Assembly (NCBI RefSeq): GCF_001889605.1
Contig: NZ_CP018171.1
Span: forward strand, 4,176,501-4,240,500
Reading direction: 5' to 3'
Source: Aquibium oceanicum
GTDB taxonomy: Bacteria; Pseudomonadota; Alphaproteobacteria; Rhizobiales; Rhizobiaceae
DNA: 64,000 nucleotides
Shown here: piece after piece, positions 17,833-26,111 of the stretch
Numbering within the stretch: the first letter of the stretch is position 1
Layout of the letters: every line of letters starts with the position of its first letter
The notes under the pieces: model-generated
The model's input: the letters and a program-made list of their open reading frames with translations, nothing else
Told to the model about the DNA's origin: nothing
The model's database searches: none
Translations under genes and position numbers: made by a program

Positions 17833-17870
17833 CATATCCTCCCTTTCTTCGTTGACGGCGCTGCGTAGCA

Positions 17871-18650
17871 TCACGCGCCCTGTGGATCGGAATAGTCCGA
17901 ATTCTCCTCGACGAGGTTCCAGATCGCCTGTGCGGACGGTCGGTTCAGTTCCTCGAAGACATGGCCGATCAGGCCGATGGTGCGGGCGACCAGCCCGATG
18001 CCGCGCACCGCGCGCCAGTCGATGCCGATGTCGGACGCGATGGCCCCCACCGCGGCGACCGCGTTGAAGGTCAGGTGCTTGCCGCGCCGGTCGCAAGCGG
18101 CCTTGTGGATGGCGAGCATCAGGTCGGTATGAGCGCGCGGCGCGCCGAGTTCGCGCTGCATGGCGAGCAGCTTCTCCGAACGCGGGTCGACGGGATGGTG
18201 CGGATGCCCCAGCCCCGGGATACGCCTGCCCTGTTGCTGGTACTTGTCGACGATCTTTTCGGCCTTTTCGGCGGGGCTGCCTTCGAACTCCGCGGCTTCG
18301 ACCTGAAGGATACGGGCGACGTTGCTGGTCGGCCCGACGAAGACGTCCCCGGCGCCCAGAAGCCCGCTCGCGACCGCGCCCTGAAAGGATTCCGGCGCGC
18401 CGAAGATCGTCAGCCGGGCGGCGATGACGCTGGGCATCATGCCGTGCTCGGCGATGGCGACGATCATGGCGTTGAGCAGCTTGTTCTCGGCCTCTTCCGG
18501 GAGACGACCGGTGACTTCGAGGAAGAACAGCGACGCGGCGTCGATATTGCCCATCAGGTCGTCGACCAGGTTTCGACCCCGGACGGTGATCGTGTCGACC
18601 GTCAGAGTGCCCATGCTGGTTTCGATGCGGGGCTGCGGCCTGGGGCTCAT
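17871..18650 (-). CDS. Citrate-synthase-fold protein, citryl-CoA lyase-like
   Basis: This 259-residue protein covers only the core of the citrate synthase fold, about 60% of the usual length. Two catalytic-type histidines are seen: EHGMMPSVIAAR near residue 68, and PGLGHPHHPVDPRSEKL, matching the 'GHP...DPR' of citrate synthases. Where synthases have the catalytic Asp in NVD, this protein reads FNAVAAVGAI, so that Asp is absent. Short relatives are annotated as citryl-CoA lyases. It overlaps the CoA-transferase gene by 4 bases, so it probably cleaves a CoA-thioester made by that enzyme, releasing acetyl-CoA and a keto acid. The exact substrate is unknown. Confidence 0.72.
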   Translation of the reverse strand: MSPRPQPRIETSMGTLTVDTITVRGRNLVDDLMGNIDAASLFFLEVTGRLPEEAENKLLNAMIVAIAEHGMMPSVIAARLTIFGAPESFQGAVASGLLGAGDVFVGPTSNVARILQVEAAEFEGSPAEKAEKIVDKYQQQGRRIPGLGHPHHPVDPRSEKLLAMQRELGAPRAHTDLMLAIHKAACDRRGKHLTFNAVAAVGAIASDIGIDWRAVRGIGLVARTIGLIGHVFEELNRPSAQAIWNLVEENSDYSDPQGA

Positions 18651-20461
18651 CGGGTGGCTCCTTCCGCGCGCTCGGCGCTGTAGTCGAGAAAATCGTTGCG
18701 GATGTCGAAGAGACGAAGCTTCAGAAGGTCCTCCCTCCGCGGCGGCTCGGCCGCCGTCAGGCGGTCGCTGACCACCAGATCCCAGCCGCATTCCGAACGG
18801 ATGTGTTCGATCGTCTCGTCCTTCGTCTGGCCAGCGACGGGGATGTAGCGGGTGAGCGCGAAGCGACCCGCTTCCTTCTCGTAAACGCCGAGGTCGGTGA
18901 CGAGCGTGGAGACGTTCTTTCCGGGACTGGTGACATAAGGGAGCTTGTCGACCAGCCGGTGGCGCGACTGCTGCGTGACCGCGATCGTGTCGGCCGCGCC
19001 GGAGGTGATGTCGTTGGCGCCGCCCGAACCGAGGAGGAAGCGCCCGTCGCCCGTCTGGGTCGAGTTGATGTTGCCGGCATTGTCGATCTGCCCGGCGCCG
19101 ATGATGGCGATGCAGTTGTTGTGGCGGCCGGCGATATAGAGCCCGAGCACGGCCTCCACACCGGTCATGCTCTTGCACGTGGGCAGGTTTCGGTTCGAGA
19201 AGATGAAGGGCTCGCCGGCCTTCGGCATATACCCGTAGAGACCGATCTCGGCCACGAGTTCGGCCGGTATGCCGTCTTCGTGCTGGAGCTTGGTGACCGC
19301 TAGCCAGGCGGCGAGATTGGCGAGCCCGACGCCCGCCTCCACGATCGTGCGTCCTTCGTCGCGAACCTTCGCCTCGACAGCGCGCGCCGCCTCCACGACC
19401 ATCAGTTCGCGGCTGTCATGGCCCTCGATTTCGGTCAGGCGCTTCAGGGTCGCGGGCGAGACGTCGTCCATCCAGGCATCTGCTGACGCCCTGCCCCGCA
19501 GAGCGTCGAGACGGTCTACGCCGAGCTTGGCGACGTAGTCCTCGTGGCTGTCGACGCCGAGTATCCACTCCCTCACCCACTGGTCGAAGAGCTCGGGTTT
19601 CTTTGAGGCCGCGCGGATTTCGGCGAACGCCTGGAAATCCTCGACATAGGCCGGCACGCCCAGCCCAGCGGGCGAGTAGATCGCAAAGGGGTGACAGCCG
19701 AACGGCGCCTCGGAGACGCTGAGCACGCGGTAGGCAGGGATCTTCACCAGGTGCGCGTGGCGCCGCACGACATCCGTCGACACGATCCGCTCCACGGTCG
19801 CCACCACGCCCTTGCTTGCCGCGAATGCGGAGATGTCGCCCTCGCCGAAAGGCGGCGACAGGATGATGTTGCCATCGGTATCGGCTGCCAGCCCGTGGAC
19901 GAAGGTGACGTCGGGGATGAGTGGCTTGACGACGCCGATCTTCTGGCCCGTGCCGAAAGGATCGTCGATCTCGGCATAGCAGTCGTTTTCGGCCAGAGAG
20001 CTTCCGCCCCACGAGCGGGTGGGGGCGAAGGGAAAGCCATAGGCGCCGGCGGCGAGCCGTTGCGACAGGACCAGCAGTGAGTGGTTCTCGACCTCGACGT
20101 CGCCGCTGTCGATCGCCTTCTGGAACAGGCGGTTCGGACCCGGCGTGGGATAGTTCTCGCCGACGAAGGACACGATCAGGCGCTTGGCGATCCGCTCCGT
20201 GACCAGCGAGGCCTGGTTGGCGACGAGGCCGGCGCTGACGATCGTAAAGCCGGGATCGCGCCCCGCGAAGACGCGGACCAACGCGTTGCTGGCCGCCATC
20301 GGCCGGCCTTCCGAATAGGCGAAATGCAGCATCATGCCGGGCTCGACATGCGCTCGGATGGCGTCGTCGAGCGGCATGACCTTGGAGCGGCCGAAATGGC
20401 CGTCCGCCGGCTCGGCGAACATCGCCCTCAGCGCCTCGCGATCCATGGGGCGGGCGCTCAT
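18647..20461 (-). CDS. Fused-subunit CoA-transferase (family I, glutaconate-type)
   Basis: This 604-residue protein fuses the alpha- and beta-like halves of a family I CoA-transferase. The N-terminal half (20-320) has the alpha fold with FTIVSAGLVANQASLV. The C-terminal half (about 335-604) has AEIGLYGYMP, where the Glu is the expected CoA-accepting residue, and GAGQIDNAGNINST followed by GSGGANDI, a beta-subunit glycine loop. It moves CoA from a donor such as acetyl- or succinyl-CoA to a carboxylic acid. It is coupled by 4-base overlaps to the amidohydrolase upstream and the lyase downstream, so the three are probably one pathway block. Confidence 0.85.
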   Translation of the reverse strand: MSARPMDREALRAMFAEPADGHFGRSKVMPLDDAIRAHVEPGMMLHFAYSEGRPMAASNALVRVFAGRDPGFTIVSAGLVANQASLVTERIAKRLIVSFVGENYPTPGPNRLFQKAIDSGDVEVENHSLLVLSQRLAAGAYGFPFAPTRSWGGSSLAENDCYAEIDDPFGTGQKIGVVKPLIPDVTFVHGLAADTDGNIILSPPFGEGDISAFAASKGVVATVERIVSTDVVRRHAHLVKIPAYRVLSVSEAPFGCHPFAIYSPAGLGVPAYVEDFQAFAEIRAASKKPELFDQWVREWILGVDSHEDYVAKLGVDRLDALRGRASADAWMDDVSPATLKRLTEIEGHDSRELMVVEAARAVEAKVRDEGRTIVEAGVGLANLAAWLAVTKLQHEDGIPAELVAEIGLYGYMPKAGEPFIFSNRNLPTCKSMTGVEAVLGLYIAGRHNNCIAIIGAGQIDNAGNINSTQTGDGRFLLGSGGANDITSGAADTIAVTQQSRHRLVDKLPYVTSPGKNVSTLVTDLGVYEKEAGRFALTRYIPVAGQTKDETIEHIRSECGWDLVVSDRLTAAEPPRREDLLKLRLFDIRNDFLDYSAERAEGATR

Positions 20462-21330
20462 TTCGCGGCCCCCGGCTTGAGGGACTTGAAGACCTTCTCC
20501 GCCGCGCCGCGCATCAGCAGCGCGCGGCTTTCCGGCTTCAGGTCGATCGCGGCGACCTGCTCCATGCTGTCCTTGTGACGCACGACGGGGAAATCGGTAC
20601 CCCACAGGACCTTTCCCTTGCCCCGGCTGTCGAGGAAGCGGACGAGCTTCGGATCCCAGTATTTGGGCGCGTGTGCGCCGCAGCCTATGTAAAGATTGGG
20701 GTGCTTCCAGGCCATCGCGATCAGTTCCTCCACCCAGGGCCAGCCGGTGTGCGAGGCGACGATGCGCAGGTCCTCGAAGTAGAGCGCTACATCGTCGAGG
20801 TGGATCGGCCGAGTCATCTCCGAGGGCATTTTCTCGGCCGAGTGGCCGCTCTGTACGATGACGGGAATGTCGAGTTCCACGCACTTGGCGTAGATCGGAT
20901 AAAGCTCGCGATGGTTCAGCGGGATGCCCCACCCGTTGCAGTGGATGTGGGCGCCTTCGAAGCCCCATTCGCGCACGGCGATCTCGAGTTGCCGCACGGC
21001 CCCCATCCCGAGCGAAATGTCGATGCCGAAGAGCCCCCCGACTCGACCCGGGCAGGCCGCCATCAACGCGCGGACGTCGTCCGCCTCGACCGACAGGATC
21101 GGCGCGCGACGCTTGTAGCTCTGCATCTTGAAGCTCGGAACGTAGACCTTCTCGATCCGGCACTCGTCGAGCAGCCGGACGAATGCGTCGGGTTCGTAAC
21201 CCTTGATGCGTTCGTCCATGCTCCACCACTTGACGACGGGGGCGAGTTCCTCGTTCTCCGTGTACATCTTGCGCAGCCCGTCGGGCGTGAAGATGTTGGT
21301 CCAGTAGTCGATGGCCATTGGCTGGGTCAT
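20458..21330 (-). CDS. Amidohydrolase-2 family protein lacking HxH
   Basis: This 290-residue protein is a metal-dependent hydrolase or decarboxylase-type TIM barrel (amidohydrolase 2, the family of ACMSD and gamma-resorcylate decarboxylase). Later motifs are clear: GGLFGID, FEGAHIHCNGWGIPLN, PVIVQSGHS, RIVASHTGWPWVEE and VLWGTDFPV. The usual N-terminal IDxHxH strand reads AIDYWTNIFTP, so two metal-ligand histidines are missing. It may bind metal differently or be non-hydrolytic. ATG 21330 is chosen; ATG 21318 is also open. It overlaps the CoA-transferase start by 4 bases. Confidence 0.8.
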   Translation of the reverse strand: MTQPMAIDYWTNIFTPDGLRKMYTENEELAPVVKWWSMDERIKGYEPDAFVRLLDECRIEKVYVPSFKMQSYKRRAPILSVEADDVRALMAACPGRVGGLFGIDISLGMGAVRQLEIAVREWGFEGAHIHCNGWGIPLNHRELYPIYAKCVELDIPVIVQSGHSAEKMPSEMTRPIHLDDVALYFEDLRIVASHTGWPWVEELIAMAWKHPNLYIGCGAHAPKYWDPKLVRFLDSRGKGKVLWGTDFPVVRHKDSMEQVAAIDLKPESRALLMRGAAEKVFKSLKPGAAK

Positions 21331-21379
21331 GCGATGCGGTCTCGGCGTCCTGTCTTCGTTCGGTTCGGCACGACGCCGG

Positions 21380-21709
21380 TCACTTCTTCTCGTCCACGGT
21401 GAGCTGGTCCCCGAGCGCTTCGATGCCGTCGATGAAGGCGGTGAAGCCGGCGGTGAGCGATGCGAGCGCGAGCGCCTCCACGACCTCCTTGTCGGTGGCG
21501 CCGTGGTACATCGCCTCGCTGCCATGCGTACGGGTGGAGGAGCCGTAGCGAATGGCCGCCGAGCAGGCCATCAGGATCAACTCCTTGTACTTGCGCGGGA
21601 TTTCCGACTCCGTCCCGAGCGCATAGCCGGTGTAGCCGCTGATTCGCGTTTCGAGTTCGGGGTCGATCGTCTTGATGACCTCGCGCCAGTTGTGCTTGCG
21701 TTCGTACAT
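21380..21709 (-). CDS. Carboxymuconolactone decarboxylase-like protein 1
   Basis: This 109-residue single-domain protein of the AhpD/CMD fold has the pattern KYKELILMACSAAIRYGSSTRTHGSEAMYHGATDKEVVEAL. The CxxC redox pair of AhpD peroxidases is absent, so a decarboxylase or lactone-acting role, or a ring-cleavage partner role, is more likely than peroxidase activity. It lies between the two-fold repeat paralogue B (11 bases upstream) and the amidohydrolase. Confidence 0.8.
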   Translation of the reverse strand: MYERKHNWREVIKTIDPELETRISGYTGYALGTESEIPRKYKELILMACSAAIRYGSSTRTHGSEAMYHGATDKEVVEALALASLTAGFTAFIDGIEALGDQLTVDEKK

Positions 21710-21721
21710 TCGAAAACCTCC

Positions 21722-22570
21722 CTAACCGTTCTTGCCCGACGCGTGCCGAAGCATCAGCCGCGCGGCCTCCGTCGCCGGCTGGTCCTTTTCGATGCCGATC
21801 GAGGCCGCCGTTTCGTTGAGAGCCGAGATTCGGCCCTGGAAATAGGTGCTGCGGGCGTCGCCGACGCGCGCCGTGGCGCAGCCGACCGCCGCCGCGGGCA
21901 TGCCGATCCCGTCTAGTCGCGCCAGTCCGGCGATCCCGGACTGGTCCTTCGACGGTCCAGCATCGTTGGTGATGACGCCGGCCAGCCGGTAGTCCATGTC
22001 CTCGACATAATCGGCCATGGCGCGGGCGGCGTGGGAGCCCATGCACAGGACCCCGCCGGCTATGCGGGAATCCGCGTACTTCACGGTATCGAGAGCATAG
22101 ACGCTTCCCAATTCGTCCGCGTGCACCCTGATCTGCCGTCGAGCAGGCGCCCGGAAGGCGGGGTTGCGGTCGAGCAGCATCTGCGCAGCCTCGCGCACCG
22201 GCATGCCTTCGGAAATCCCCATCAACATGGCGGCCTGGTTGGCGCGCGAGACCGTGCCGTTCTCGTACATGTCTCTGCCATCGGAAATGCGGGCGGAGTT
22301 GCCGTCCACCGTGGCGCCGGGAATAAGGTAGGCATCGAGAAGTTTGAGGCCGCTCATGCCGCCTTCCCCTAGGCCGACGCCGGCGTCGTGCACGAAGACG
22401 CCGCGCGGTCGGCACCAGACCATCAGCTGGGTGGCGCATGGGGCGCCGTGCGAGCCACAGATCAGGACGTCGCTGACGTCATTGCGTTCGTCCACGTGGC
22501 CGACCGAATCCATCGCGACGATCCTGCCGCGCGGACCCTCGACCATTACGTGCTGGGGCCAGTCCGTCAT
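21722..22570 (-). CDS. Uncharacterised two-fold repeat protein, paralogue B
   Basis: This 282-residue protein is a paralogue of the protein at 13945-14814 and shares its two-half architecture (about residues 15-133 and 155-274). Its half-repeats keep GSH (40 and 179 areas), HDAG/NDAG, GL..LD...IPGA or MPAAAV, SARISDGRDMYENG and the GI...EAA..ML end most clearly. Glu, Asp and His in these motifs could form a metal or acid-binding site. Start 22570 overlaps the ligase stop by 4 bases. Two diverged members in one array suggest two related steps or a heteromer. The function is unknown. Confidence 0.75.
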   Translation of the reverse strand: MTDWPQHVMVEGPRGRIVAMDSVGHVDERNDVSDVLICGSHGAPCATQLMVWCRPRGVFVHDAGVGLGEGGMSGLKLLDAYLIPGATVDGNSARISDGRDMYENGTVSRANQAAMLMGISEGMPVREAAQMLLDRNPAFRAPARRQIRVHADELGSVYALDTVKYADSRIAGGVLCMGSHAARAMADYVEDMDYRLAGVITNDAGPSKDQSGIAGLARLDGIGMPAAAVGCATARVGDARSTYFQGRISALNETAASIGIEKDQPATEAARLMLRHASGKNG

Positions 22571-24279
22571 TGCTGCGTCTCCGGTTGCAGGACGAGCCCG
22601 GCGCCGGCGTCGGCCTCCACGAGGGCGGCGGTGCGGGCGGTCAGGTCCTTCTTCTTCAGTTTTCCGGCCGGCGTCATCGGCAGGTCGCCAGGCTTGTAGA
22701 AGAACACCCGGCGCGGCGCCTTCTGCGAGGTCATGGTCCGCCGGCAGAACTCCACGATCTCGCCCGGATCGATCCTGGTGCCCTCCGCGCGGGCGATCCA
22801 GGCCGCCGGAACGTTGCCGAGGCGCCGGTCGGCCACCGGGACGATGAAGGCCTCCTTCACGCCCGGCAGCTGCTCGAGCTTGTTCTCGATCTCGGCGGGA
22901 TAGATGTTGAAGCCGCCGACGGTGAACATGTCGTCCACCCGGCCGGTGATGTAGAGGAACCCCTCCTTGTCGAAGAAGCCGACGTCGCCGGTGCGGAACC
23001 AGCCGTCCTCGGTGATGGCCGCCGCCGTCTTGTCGGGCATCCCGTAGTAGCCGCGACCGACGCAGGAGCCGGGATAGAGATCGCCCAGGATGATCTCGCC
23101 CTGCGCGCCCGCGGGCATGTCCTCGAACGTGTCGGAGTTCACCACCCGCACCACGGCACTCTTCAGCGGCTTCCCCACGGATTTCAGGCGCTTGTCGCGC
23201 GGATGGTGGCGGGTGGAGACTGTCGAGAGGCCCCCGCACTCGCTCAGGCCCCAGGCTTGCATGATGTTTTCGGCGCCGAGGACCTCGAGGATCTCGCGCA
23301 TGGTGGTATCGGTCAGCGGTGCGCCGGCGACGTGGCCGCCACGCACGGAGGAGAGGTCGCGCTGCGTGACGTCCGGGTGGTCGAGCATCATGCGGAACAT
23401 GCTCGGCGTGCCGGGGATGTAGGTGACCTTCTGCTCCTCGATCAGCCGCAACGACTGCGCCGCGTCGAACTGCTCGGTGATCACCACCTTGGCGCCGTTG
23501 CGGATACCGAGTGCTGCGCCATAGAGGCCGCCGAAATTGGTGAACAGCGGCACGTGGCAGAGGATGACGTCGTCGGGGCCGAGTTCAGCCATCTGCGACC
23601 ACTGGCCGATGGTGGTGAGGTTCGTGACGTGCATCGACATGCCGCCCTTGGGAAAGCCGGTGGTTCCCGAGGTGTACATGATGTTCATCACGTCGAAGGG
23701 CGAGACGGAGTTCTGCCGCTTGAGAAGCTCGTAGTCCGAGACCTCGCTGTCGCCACGGGCGGAGACATCGTCGAAGCTGTGGCGGCCCGGCAGGTCCTCG
23801 CCCTCACCGGACAGGATCACCCGCTTCAACGCAGGAAATTTGGCGCTGGCGAAGGCGCCGCGGTCGGCGGTTCGCAATTCGGGGATGGTCTCCTCCGCGA
23901 TTGCCAGCGCGTCGATCTTGCCGAGGAACCTGTCGGCCATGATCAGCGTCGAAACGTGCGCCTGGTCGAGCGCGTATTCCAGTTCCGACTTGCGGTAGTA
24001 GCTGTAGAGCGGCAGGAGCGTCGCACCGACCTTGTAGATGGCGAACTGGCAGACGACCCAGTCGATGCTGTTGGTCATCCAGATCGCAGCCACGTCGTCC
24101 TTGCGCACGCCCAGCGCCATCAGCCCCTTGGCGAAGCGGTCCACCGCGGCGCCGAACTCGGCATAGGTCATCGTCCGGTCTTCGAAGACGAACAGCGTCT
24201 TCTCGCCGTGGCGCTCGACCTGGCGATCGAGCACATCGGCCCAGGTCGTGAGGGCATCGACGTACCATTGATCTCTCAT
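22567..24279 (-). CDS. AMP-dependent acyl-CoA synthetase / CoA ligase
   Basis: This 570-residue ANL-superfamily enzyme activates a carboxylic acid to its CoA thioester through an acyl-adenylate. The P-loop YTSGTTGFPKG is at 202-212. Motifs QAWGLSECGG, DGWFRTGDVGFFD and GRVDDMFTVGGFNIYPAEIE follow, and the C-terminal catalytic Lys is in PAGKLKKKDL. It resembles the CaiC/fatty-acid and aromatic-acid ligases rather than acetyl-CoA synthetase. Start 24279 has GGGAG 7 bases upstream; a longer frame exists but lacks support. It lies between TRAP system 2 and paralogue B, fitting activation of the imported acid. Confidence 0.88.
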   Translation of the reverse strand: MRDQWYVDALTTWADVLDRQVERHGEKTLFVFEDRTMTYAEFGAAVDRFAKGLMALGVRKDDVAAIWMTNSIDWVVCQFAIYKVGATLLPLYSYYRKSELEYALDQAHVSTLIMADRFLGKIDALAIAEETIPELRTADRGAFASAKFPALKRVILSGEGEDLPGRHSFDDVSARGDSEVSDYELLKRQNSVSPFDVMNIMYTSGTTGFPKGGMSMHVTNLTTIGQWSQMAELGPDDVILCHVPLFTNFGGLYGAALGIRNGAKVVITEQFDAAQSLRLIEEQKVTYIPGTPSMFRMMLDHPDVTQRDLSSVRGGHVAGAPLTDTTMREILEVLGAENIMQAWGLSECGGLSTVSTRHHPRDKRLKSVGKPLKSAVVRVVNSDTFEDMPAGAQGEIILGDLYPGSCVGRGYYGMPDKTAAAITEDGWFRTGDVGFFDKEGFLYITGRVDDMFTVGGFNIYPAEIENKLEQLPGVKEAFIVPVADRRLGNVPAAWIARAEGTRIDPGEIVEFCRRTMTSQKAPRRVFFYKPGDLPMTPAGKLKKKDLTARTAALVEADAGAGLVLQPETQQ

Positions 24280-24299
24280 TGGTCGGTCTCCCAGTCTGG

Positions 24300-25586
24300 T
24301 CATTTCGGCATGGTGGACGGCAACCAAAGCGTGATCGCCGGAAAGAGATAGAGGAGCACGAGGGCAAACATCGACACTGCCACGAAGGGCAGGATCTCGC
24401 GGAGAATCTCTTCGACCCGGACGTCCAGCACGCGCGCGGCCACGAAGAGGTTCACCCCGACCGGCGGCGTGAACTGCCCGATCGCCACTGCGACCGCGAC
24501 GAAGACGCCGAACCATGTCAGGTCGATCCCCTGCGCGCGCACCGCCGGGATCAGGAGCGGCACGAGGATCAGGTAGATCGAGGCGCCGTCGATGAAGAGC
24601 CCGGCGATGAGGAGCACGATCGCGGCGAGCAGGAAGACCTGCCATTCGGCACTCACCGACGAGGAGAAATCCGCCACCCAGCGCACCACGGTTCCATCGA
24701 TCGTGATGACCCAGGAGAAGAGCGAGGCGCAGGCGACAATGAAAAGCACCACGGCAGTGTCGATCATCGTCACGCGGGCGATCTCGGGCAGGTGCCGGAA
24801 ACCGATCTCGCGGTAGATGAAGATGCCGACCAGCAGACCGTAGACGACAGCGACACCCGCCGCCTCGGTCGGCGTGAATATGCCCAGATAGATCCCGCCG
24901 ATGATGACCAGCGGCGCCAGGAGGCCGAATACGCTCTGCGCGAACGCGCCCTTCACGGCCGAGAACGAGAAGCGGTCGCGCGGCGGATCATAAGAGCGGC
25001 GCACGCAGATGACCCAGGCGCAGATCGCGATCAGCACGCCCATAAGCATACCCGGCAGGATGCCGGCCACGAACATGCGGCCGATCGAGACGCCTGGAAC
25101 GGCGACCCCATAGAGGATGAAGGCGATGCTCGGCGGTACCACCAGGCCAAGCGCTCCGCCGGCCGAGATGACGGACGCAGCAAAACCCCTCGAGTAGCCA
25201 CGCTCCCGCATGATCGGCCCAAGCGTCGCGCCGAGCGCGGCGGTGTCCGCCGGTCCGCTCCCCGACAGCCCGCCGAGAAGCACCGAGACGCCGCTGGTCA
25301 CGATCGCGGTCTTGCCGCGTACCCGGCCGACCAGCGAATCGACCAGACCGAAAAGGCGCCGCATGATGCCGGACCGGTCGAAGACGTTGCCGGCGAGGAT
25401 GAAGAAGGGAATGGCGAGCAGTTCGATCTTCTGCAGCGACGAGAACAGGATCGAGGCGACGAAGCCCAGGTTTCCCTGGATCAGGAAGCCGACCACCAGC
25501 GCCGAGGCGCCGAGCGCGATGGCGACGGGAACGTTGATGGCGATGAAGGCAGCCAGCAGGACGATGAGCAAGACCGTGTCGTTCAT
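24300..25586 (-). CDS. dctM: TRAP transporter large permease (DctM), system 2
   Basis: This 428-residue protein has about 12 hydrophobic helices with DctM segments PPSIAFILYGVAVPG, FTPTEAAGVAVVYG and GQFTPPVGVNLFVAARV. The start overlaps dctQ by 4 bases. It is 20 bases ahead of the acyl-CoA ligase, so uptake and activation are probably co-expressed. Confidence 0.93.
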   Translation of the reverse strand: MNDTVLLIVLLAAFIAINVPVAIALGASALVVGFLIQGNLGFVASILFSSLQKIELLAIPFFILAGNVFDRSGIMRRLFGLVDSLVGRVRGKTAIVTSGVSVLLGGLSGSGPADTAALGATLGPIMRERGYSRGFAASVISAGGALGLVVPPSIAFILYGVAVPGVSIGRMFVAGILPGMLMGVLIAICAWVICVRRSYDPPRDRFSFSAVKGAFAQSVFGLLAPLVIIGGIYLGIFTPTEAAGVAVVYGLLVGIFIYREIGFRHLPEIARVTMIDTAVVLFIVACASLFSWVITIDGTVVRWVADFSSSVSAEWQVFLLAAIVLLIAGLFIDGASIYLILVPLLIPAVRAQGIDLTWFGVFVAVAVAIGQFTPPVGVNLFVAARVLDVRVEEILREILPFVAVSMFALVLLYLFPAITLWLPSTMPK

Positions 25587-26062
25587 TGCCGCCCGCCTGC
25601 GAAATGGCCGCGCAGGACGCGCCAGAGCATGAGCGCGGCTCCCGCCGGCATGAAGACGGAGAACAGCCACAGCGGCATGTCGAGCAGCCCCGAGGTCAAT
25701 CCCAACCGCAGCTGGCCCGCAACGAGAAGGCAGCCGCTGTAGACGACACCGAGTAGGAAGCCCGCGATGACGATGAGCCGCAACAGCTCGCAGGCGCTGC
25801 GCAGGCTGGACGGCAGCAGCGGTACGAAGACCGACACGCCGAGATGCGCCTTGGCGCGTTCGGCGGTCGCGATGCCGAGCCAGTAGAAGGCGACGCTTCC
25901 CAGGATCATGAGTTCGAAGAGTTCGCCGATGGCGTGATTGAAGACATAGCGTGCGGCGATGCTGATCGTGTTGAGGGCGAGCAGGACCAGCAGCGCGGCT
26001 TCGAGCACCCTGTGCTCGAAGACCACTGCGATCGGGACGCGCGGCTGTTGTTGCTCTGCCAT
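25583..26062 (-). CDS. dctQ: TRAP transporter small permease (DctQ), system 2
   Basis: This 159-residue protein has four hydrophobic helices, with the DctQ pattern ISIAARYVFNHAIGELFELM and ATAERAKAHLGVSVF. It partners the following dctM, with which it overlaps by 4 bases. It is separated from dctP by a GC-rich stem-loop. Confidence 0.9.
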   Translation of the reverse strand: MAEQQQPRVPIAVVFEHRVLEAALLVLLALNTISIAARYVFNHAIGELFELMILGSVAFYWLGIATAERAKAHLGVSVFVPLLPSSLRSACELLRLIVIAGFLLGVVYSGCLLVAGQLRLGLTSGLLDMPLWLFSVFMPAGAALMLWRVLRGHFAGGRQ

Positions 26063-26082
26063 GACGATCTCGCGGGAGGTAT

Positions 26083-26102
26083 GGCGCGGCCGGAGCCGCG
26101 CC
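26083..26102 (-). promoter_or_regulatory. dctP-dctQ intercistronic stem-loop, system 2
   Basis: The arms GGCGCGGC and GCCGCGCC form an 8-base perfect stem around a 4-base loop, in the gap between dctP and dctQ. It is placed like the stem-loop in system 1. No T-run follows, so it is more likely an mRNA-end stabiliser than a terminator. Confidence 0.5.
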
Positions 26103-26111
26103 GGTTCCGCC

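Noticed and set aside
22570-24351. 593-codon open frame on the plus strand opposite the acyl-CoA ligase
   Set aside because: The ligase has every ANL motif and a good ribosome site; the opposite frame has neither motifs nor context.
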